DNA from: Pelagibacteraceae bacterium AG-390-D18
GTDB taxonomy: Bacteria > Pseudomonadota > Alphaproteobacteria > Pelagibacterales > Pelagibacteraceae
Length of the DNA stretch: 59,005 nucleotides
NCBI GenBank assembly: GCA_003279715.1
Contig: QCGY01000008.1
Location: forward strand, 1-59,005
Direction of reading: 5' to 3'
The notes below the pieces were generated by a model. That model was not told the DNA's origin. It searched no databases and saw only the letters and a program-made list of their open reading frames with translations. A program made the position numbers and the translations under genes. Shown here piece after piece: positions 54,202-59,005 of the stretch. Each line of letters starts with the position of its first letter. The first letter of the stretch is position 1.

Positions 54202-54654
54202 TTATAGATCTCTAAACCAAAGACCTTCTGGTAAAGGAACTAACAATAAATTTTTAAATCCAAAATATAAGAACAGAACAAATATGCTACCAAAAATCAT
54301 ATATAAAGTTATTTTTTTAAAACCTGCGTTTAAACCTGAATTTACCAATATTAATAAATTAAAAGCAATTAAACTTGTTAATACAAACCCTGTTCTTTCT
54401 AAAAAATAAATCCATGCAAAGAAAACTATGATTAGTAAGAAAATTTTAACAGTATCTACCTTATCCTTTTCAACTTTAATCTCAATTTTAAAGGATCTAA
54501 AAATTAAAAGCACTGATAACAATAATAGTACAGAAGTTATTGCGTAAGGAAAAACAGAAGCAAAAGGGCTTAACTGATTTGCCTCGTGAAATAAAATAGT
54601 TGATAAAATAATTAAACAAATTCCAGATATGAAAGAAGTAAGATCCTTAATCAT
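54202..54654 (-). CDS. tctB: Tripartite tricarboxylate transporter small subunit (TctB-like)
   Basis: 150 residues with four membrane segments, the TctB arrangement. FHEANQLSPFASVFPYAITSVLL is the typical first loop and helix, and FLERTGFVLTSLIAFN follows. It overlaps the tctA stop by 4 bp. Gene order C-A-B differs from the common C-B-A. Confidence 0.85.
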   Translation of the reverse strand: MIKDLTSFISGICLIILSTILFHEANQLSPFASVFPYAITSVLLLLSVLLIFRSFKIEIKVEKDKVDTVKIFLLIIVFFAWIYFLERTGFVLTSLIAFNLLILVNSGLNAGFKKITLYMIFGSIFVLFLYFGFKNLLLVPLPEGLWFRDL

Positions 54655-56150
54655 TTGCTAAATCTTTTTTTATAAATTTTTTTTAAAGCAGGGAAAAATA
54701 AACTCGTAATAATTAGTAAAACTAAAACAAAAGATATTGGTCTGGCAAAATAATTTGCAACAACACTACCTTGAGCACTTCCTATGATGTACGCTTGAAC
54801 AAAACCCTGCTCTGCAATTTGACCTAAAACCAAACCTAATACAATTGGCGAGGCTCTAAAACCTGATCTATTTAAGACCCATCCGATTAAACCAAAGAAA
54901 AACATAAAATAAACATTTAAAATGTTATTTTGAATAGAATAACTACCAATAATTGTTAGAAAAATAATTATTGGAATTAAAACTTGTTTTGGAACTTTTA
55001 ATAAAGACTTATAAGCATATCGACCCATCAATAAACCTAATGGCAACATCATTATAGTTGCTAAAAGCAATCCAAAAATAAATGTATAAACAATTGATGA
55101 TTGTTGAGTGAAAAGAGTATCACCAGTTCTAATTCCCTGTACTAATAATGCTCCTAAAATTACTGCATCAGGAGGAGTTCCTGGTATTCCAAGACATAAA
55201 GTTGGAACAAAACCACCTCCAACCGTTGCATTGTTTGCCGTTTCAGAGGCAATCAATCCTTCGGGCTCACCTTTACCAAAATTTTCTTTATTTTTTGATG
55301 TTCTTTTAGCTTCGCCGTAAGAGACAATACTTGCAATACTTCCGCCTGCACCAGGTAAAATTCCAACAAATGTTCCAATTAATGCACCTCTAACTGCTTC
55401 AAATTTTTTAGCAAACATAATTAAAAATGACTCTTTTAATCTAAGACTTTTAGGAGTTTCGTTTTCTCCTAAATGTTTACCTTTCATACTAGTAAGATCT
55501 AAGATTACAGGAATACAAAAAAGACCGATCATTGCACTGACAATCTCTATTCCACTGTTTAAAAAACTTATATTCCATGTCATTCTGACGTCGCCACCAA
55601 CCACCGCAACACCTATCATTGACATTAACAAACCAATACAAGCGCCAATTAAAGATTTGATATTATCTCCTTCTGATAATGTAGAAATTAGTGTTAATCC
55701 TAACAACGCTAACCAAAAATATTCTGTTGGGCCAAACATTAATGAAACACTTGCAAGTGGAGGAGCAAAAAGAGCAAGGCATATCACGCCAATTATTCCT
55801 CCTATGAATGAGGACATACAGCTAATTGACATAGCTAAATCACCGTCACCTTTTTTTGCTAATGGATAACCATCAAATGTAGTTGCAACTGCTGAAGGTG
55901 TACCAGGTGTATTAATTAGAATTGCTGACCACGATCCCCCAAAAATTGCCCCAGTATATATTGCCCCAAGAACAATAAGCCCTGATGATGGTTCAAGTGC
56001 AAATGTGAAAGGAACGAGAATGGCAACCGCCATCGTTGCGGAAAGTCCTGGCAAGGCACCAATGATGATACCCGCCAGAACTCCTGAAAATGCTAAACCT
56101 AAATTAATTAGGCTCAGTGATGACAAAAAATCTGCAAAAAGACTTGCCAT
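54651..56150 (-). CDS. tctA: Tripartite tricarboxylate transporter large subunit (TctA)
   Basis: Large membrane subunit of 499 residues with about twelve helices. The typical GIIIGALPGLSATMAVAIL, ILINTPGTPSAVATTFDGYP and the internal repeat GILPGAGGSIASIVSYG with LCLGIPGTPPDAVIL are present. Imports carboxylates with the ion gradient, fed by TctC. It lies 12 bp after tctC. Confidence 0.96.
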   Translation of the reverse strand: MASLFADFLSSLSLINLGLAFSGVLAGIIIGALPGLSATMAVAILVPFTFALEPSSGLIVLGAIYTGAIFGGSWSAILINTPGTPSAVATTFDGYPLAKKGDGDLAMSISCMSSFIGGIIGVICLALFAPPLASVSLMFGPTEYFWLALLGLTLISTLSEGDNIKSLIGACIGLLMSMIGVAVVGGDVRMTWNISFLNSGIEIVSAMIGLFCIPVILDLTSMKGKHLGENETPKSLRLKESFLIMFAKKFEAVRGALIGTFVGILPGAGGSIASIVSYGEAKRTSKNKENFGKGEPEGLIASETANNATVGGGFVPTLCLGIPGTPPDAVILGALLVQGIRTGDTLFTQQSSIVYTFIFGLLLATIMMLPLGLLMGRYAYKSLLKVPKQVLIPIIIFLTIIGSYSIQNNILNVYFMFFFGLIGWVLNRSGFRASPIVLGLVLGQIAEQGFVQAYIIGSAQGSVVANYFARPISFVLVLLIITSLFFPALKKIYKKRFSK

Positions 56151-56162
56151 CTAGAAACTTAA

Positions 56163-57113
56163 TTATTTTATTAAACCAAGTTCTTTAGCTATCGCTTCAT
56201 TAGCTGCTTGTTGTTGTTTCATAAAGTCATCAATTTGATCATGACCAATATTCACAACTACGAAAGCACCATCTTCCATCTGTTTTTTGAATTTAGGATC
56301 TGAATTAATTTTCATAATTCTATCAGACCATTCTTTAACAGTTGCTGCAGAAGCTGACTTAGGTAGCGCATAACCTCTGTAAGCACCTGAAACGATATCA
56401 AAACCTAACTCTTTAAATGTTGGAACATCTGGATATGCAGGAAGTCTACTTTCTGATGCAACAGCTAACATTCTAACTTTAGATCCTTGTTTAGCAGCAA
56501 CAGTTGAATAACCTGCTTCAGCTACAACTTGTTTACCAAGTAGTGCTTGCACTGCAGCTCCTGTGCCTTTGAAAGGAACATAAGTTGTTTTGATATTTGC
56601 TTTTTGATTTAAAGAAATTGTTAATAAGTGGTTTGCAGAATAAGTTCCAGATCCACTAAAAGTTAATTTACCTGGATTGTTTTTTGCAAAGTTAATTAAT
56701 TCAGCAAGACTATTATAAGGGCTAGATGCCTCTACTAGGATTGCATCTGGTGTGTAATGGAAAAAAGAAAAAACATTTACGTCTTCAGTTTTGTATCCAG
56801 CTTTATCACCTTTTGCAATTGGTTGCATAATAATATGTGGAAGGTTAACTCCCATTATAACGCTACCATCACCTTTTTCTGAATTTAAAGAAGACCAACC
56901 TACTGATCCTCCACCACCTGGTTTGTATTGAACAACAATATCGTCATTATAAATACTTTTATAATAAGGTTGTTGCATTCTAGCAGTTACATCAGACTCA
57001 CCGCCTGGACCGAATGGAATTATATTTGTTACTCCTGCATTAGCACCACTTAATGTAATGACCAAAAGTGATATTGTAGCAAGGAATTTATTAATGAATG
57101 TTTTTAATTTCAT
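56163..57113 (-). CDS. tctC: Tripartite tricarboxylate transporter binding protein (TctC/Bug family)
   Basis: Periplasmic binding protein of 316 residues with a signal peptide (about 1-26, LLVITLSGANA). IIPFGPGGESDVTARMQQPYY, VQYKPGGGGSVGWSSL and KLTFSGSGTYSANHL are the Bug-family loops holding the carboxylate. First gene of the transporter operon and divergent from the D-tartrate dehydratase-like gene by 154 bp; a C4 hydroxy-dicarboxylate is the likely ligand. Confidence 0.92.
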   Translation of the reverse strand: MKLKTFINKFLATISLLVITLSGANAGVTNIIPFGPGGESDVTARMQQPYYKSIYNDDIVVQYKPGGGGSVGWSSLNSEKGDGSVIMGVNLPHIIMQPIAKGDKAGYKTEDVNVFSFFHYTPDAILVEASSPYNSLAELINFAKNNPGKLTFSGSGTYSANHLLTISLNQKANIKTTYVPFKGTGAAVQALLGKQVVAEAGYSTVAAKQGSKVRMLAVASESRLPAYPDVPTFKELGFDIVSGAYRGYALPKSASAATVKEWSDRIMKINSDPKFKKQMEDGAFVVVNIGHDQIDDFMKQQQAANEAIAKELGLIK

Positions 57114-57232
57114 TTATCTCTCTCTGTTAATTATTATTTTATAAACGATCAAGTTAGTTTTATCTTAAGTAGTTGTCAAAGACTCAAAATTATATTATTT
57201 CTAATGCGTCAATGTATCTAAGAAGTATTAAT

Positions 57233-57253
57233 ATAGTATTGTTTTAATACTAT
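57233..57253. promoter_or_regulatory. 8-5-8 palindrome between tctC and the tartrate dehydratase gene
   Basis: ATAGTATT, five bases (GTTTT), AATACTAT: a perfect 21-bp inverted repeat 14 bp before the start of the dehydratase gene. The half AGTATT occurs once more just upstream (57224-57229). Its place in a divergent spacer suits an operator controlling one or both directions; on the plus strand it could also hide the ribosome site as a hairpin. Confidence 0.5.
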
Positions 57254-57267
57254 TCTAAAAATTAAGA

Positions 57268-58434
57268 ATGAAAATTATAAATATTCAAGAAAAAATAGCT
57301 CCTATAAATTCAGAAATTAAAAATGCCTATATTAGTTTTGCTAAAATGGACTGTAGTGTTGTAGCAATTACAACAGATGTGAAAATTGATGGTGAAAATA
57401 TTGTGGGTTATGGATTTCATTCTAACGGAAGGTACGCTGTAAGCGAATTATTGACTAAAAGATTTATACCAAGAATAAAAGAAGCAGAAGAAAAAGATTT
57501 ACTAAACGATGAGGGTAACAACTTTAGTCCTAAAAAAATTTGGAGAGTTCTAATGAAAAATGAGAAACCAGGTGGACATGGAGAGAGAAGTACTGCTGTA
57601 GGAGTAATAGATATGGCGGTCTGGGATATTGTTTCAAAAATTGAACAAGCTCCGTTGTATGAACATTTAGCAAAAAAATATGGAAATGGAAAATTTACTA
57701 ATAAAATTTTTGTTTATGCAGCAGGTGGGTATTATTATCCAGGTAAAGATATTCAATTATTACAAGATGAAATGAAAGGCTATTTAGACTTGGGCTATAC
57801 TACAGTCAAAATGAAAATAGGAGGTGCTTCTTTAAAGGAAGACTTAAAAAGAATTGAAAGTGTTTTAAAAATTGTTGGTAACGGTAAAAATTTATGTGTT
57901 GATGCAAATGGAAGATTTGATCTTAATACTGCCATTGAATATGCAAAAGCAATTGAGCCATTTGATTTAAAATGGTTTGAAGAAGCTGGAGATCCTTTGG
58001 ATTACAAATTAAATCAAGAATTATCAAAAATTTATAAGAATGGACTTGCTACGGGTGAAAATTTATTTTCCATGCAAGATGCAAGAAATTTAATTCGATA
58101 TGGAGGAATGCGAAAAGATATAGATTGGTTACAATTTGACTGCTCTCTAAGTTATGGACTAGTTGAATATTTAAGAACATTACAAATGATGAAAGAAAAT
58201 GAATGGAGCTCAACAAGAGTGATACCTCATGGTGGTCATCAAATTTCTTGTAATATTGCAGCTGGACTTAATCTAGGTGGTAATGAAATATACCCAAGTT
58301 TATTCCAACCTTTTGGTGGATTTCCCGACACTTCAATAGTCGAAGATAGCTATGTATCTTTTTCTAAGTTTATTGGAATGGGTTATGAAAATAAAAAAGA
58401 ATTAAAAAATTTACTTATAAAATTGTTTGATTAA
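57268..58434 (+). CDS. tarD: D(-)-tartrate dehydratase-like enzyme (enolase superfamily)
   Basis: 388 residues closely resembling TarD of Bradyrhizobium, which dehydrates D-tartrate to oxaloacetate. Matching blocks are KNAYISFAKM, GYGFHSNGRYA, NEKPGGHGERS, FVYAAGGYYYPGK and RYGGMRKD. Predicted active site: Lys181/Lys183 (VKMKIGG), metal ligands Asp212 (VDANGRF), a Glu in WFEEAGDP (238-239) and Glu264 (ATGENLFS), and His in PHGGHQ (321-324). No signal peptide. The divergent tct operon would supply the substrate. I judge identity from remembered family sequence, not from an alignment. Confidence 0.85.
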   Translation: MKIINIQEKIAPINSEIKNAYISFAKMDCSVVAITTDVKIDGENIVGYGFHSNGRYAVSELLTKRFIPRIKEAEEKDLLNDEGNNFSPKKIWRVLMKNEKPGGHGERSTAVGVIDMAVWDIVSKIEQAPLYEHLAKKYGNGKFTNKIFVYAAGGYYYPGKDIQLLQDEMKGYLDLGYTTVKMKIGGASLKEDLKRIESVLKIVGNGKNLCVDANGRFDLNTAIEYAKAIEPFDLKWFEEAGDPLDYKLNQELSKIYKNGLATGENLFSMQDARNLIRYGGMRKDIDWLQFDCSLSYGLVEYLRTLQMMKENEWSSTRVIPHGGHQISCNIAAGLNLGGNEIYPSLFQPFGGFPDTSIVEDSYVSFSKFIGMGYENKKELKNLLIKLFD

Positions 58435-58456
58435 AAAAATATATAATTCAATTATT

Positions 58457-59005
58457 TCAAACTAATTTTGAAAGATCTTTTTTATTATTTTTAAATGTTG
58501 GTAGTGGATATTTAAAAGCATATTTTCTTTGAATACATTTTTCTTTTGCTTTTTCCCATAAAGCTAACCATTGTTTAAAGTTTTTGATTTTAAGATTTTT
58601 TTTATTTTTGCTTCTAACATAAAAGTTTGGTAACGGTTCACGTCCTGAAGGTTGTCCAGCAATATTATATCTAAGATCAGCACTTATTCTAAAATCATCT
58701 GATCGATTTGGTAAAGAACAGTGAATTGAATGTTTATGTAAAAGTATTATGTCACCAATATTTGCTTCCAAGTAAACATGTTGCATATTATCTAATAATT
58801 CACTATTTTTTAACTCTACTTGACCTCGATATCCTGATACATGATTTAATAATCCCATTTTGTTAATTTTTTTTACTGTTATCATGCAACCATTTTTAAT
58901 GGTTGTTTTGGTAAAAGGGATCCAAACAGTAACCATATCAGTTAATTTTTGCCCTCTAGGGTTTAGTACGGCAGCATCCTGATGCCAAGGAGTTCTTCCA
59001 CTTAA
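58457..59005 (-). CDS. PhyH-type 2OG-Fe(II) dioxygenase, 5' part missing
   Basis: The frame is open to the right edge, so the N-terminus is cut; 182 residues are visible, including 23 codons before the first internal ATG at 58936. TPWHQDAAVLNPRG gives the first iron His and Asp, HKHSIHCSLPNRS the second His, and DDFRISADLRY the 2-oxoglutarate Arg. This is the phytanoyl-CoA dioxygenase-like pattern. Family members hydroxylate diverse small molecules; the substrate is unknown. It converges with the tarD-like gene. Confidence 0.82.
   Translation of the reverse strand, partial: LSGRTPWHQDAAVLNPRGQKLTDMVTVWIPFTKTTIKNGCMITVKKINKMGLLNHVSGYRGQVELKNSELLDNMQHVYLEANIGDIILLHKHSIHCSLPNRSDDFRISADLRYNIAGQPSGREPLPNFYVRSKNKKNLKIKNFKQWLALWEKAKEKCIQRKYAFKYPLPTFKNNKKDLSKLV

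Noticed and set aside
1..59005. Mobile elements, prophage, CRISPR arrays, tRNA or rRNA genes
   Set aside because: No transposase, integrase, phage structural gene, regularly spaced repeats or tRNA-like cloverleaf was recognised, and the spacers are mostly too short to hold them.

Overview
The window reads as chromosomal DNA of a SAR11-clade alphaproteobacterium (Candidatus Pelagibacter or a close relative). The signs are a very AT-rich composition with A/T-rich codons (AAA, AAT, TTA, ATT), Lys/Asn/Ile-heavy proteins, gene spacers mostly under 100 bp with many 4-14 bp overlaps, no insertion sequences, and alphaproteobacterial neighbourhoods such as purMN/DUF2066/hdaA, NDUFA12/DUF2155/accBC and a complete iscR-suf operon. 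The taxon is an inference from gene content; there is no rRNA gene in the window. I found no tRNA, CRISPR, prophage or transposon, and no gene-free stretch reaches 300 bp.

About 1-34 kb is housekeeping. It holds lptF/G (partial), pepA-ndk, purMN, a DUF2066 envelope protein, hdaA-aspS, an orphan NrdJb-like protein, a complex I accessory subunit, accBC-aroQ, thiSG, RNase E/G, mrcA-prfB-AsmA-like, tyrS and anmK. These are followed by the iron-sulphur assembly operon iscR-sufBCDSU-sufT-sufA, whose promoter carries a near-perfect IscR site, then glnA with a small unknown gene beside it, a YbaK-type deacylase, a DMT exporter, a homocysteine methyltransferase and a small 2OG-Fe(II) oxygenase. prfB carries the classic +1 programmed frameshift and must be read across an in-frame UGA.

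About 34-39.5 kb is a molybdenum-cofactor block. moaA-moaC-moaD-moaE-msrP-msrQ-DUF1244 form one tight minus-strand operon, with moaB and a TauE/SafE exporter beside it. The cofactor genes are therefore packed with one molybdoenzyme, the periplasmic methionine sulfoxide reductase MsrP.

About 39.5-59 kb is accessory catabolism and uptake of sugars, polyols and hydroxy acids. It contains a sugar/polyol ABC importer next to two Gfo/Idh/MocA dehydrogenases and an IolE-like inosose dehydratase (probably inositol or a related cyclitol), an isolated pilin-like protein, a TRAP transporter beside a D-2-hydroxyacid dehydrogenase, a Sel1-repeat protein beside a di-heme cytochrome c peroxidase, and a tctC-tctA-tctB-dehydrogenase operon divergent from a gene closely resembling D-tartrate dehydratase. 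The window ends in a truncated PhyH-type dioxygenase. The only transcription factor recognised in the whole window is IscR. Two 8-5-8 palindromes upstream of the transport loci are candidate operators for regulators encoded elsewhere.

I did not find a clearly new multi-gene system. The best leads are the orphan NrdJb-like protein, the 56-codon gene that shares an upstream octamer with glnA, an RNase E/G lacking its zinc-link cysteines, and the putative D-tartrate uptake and dehydration locus.
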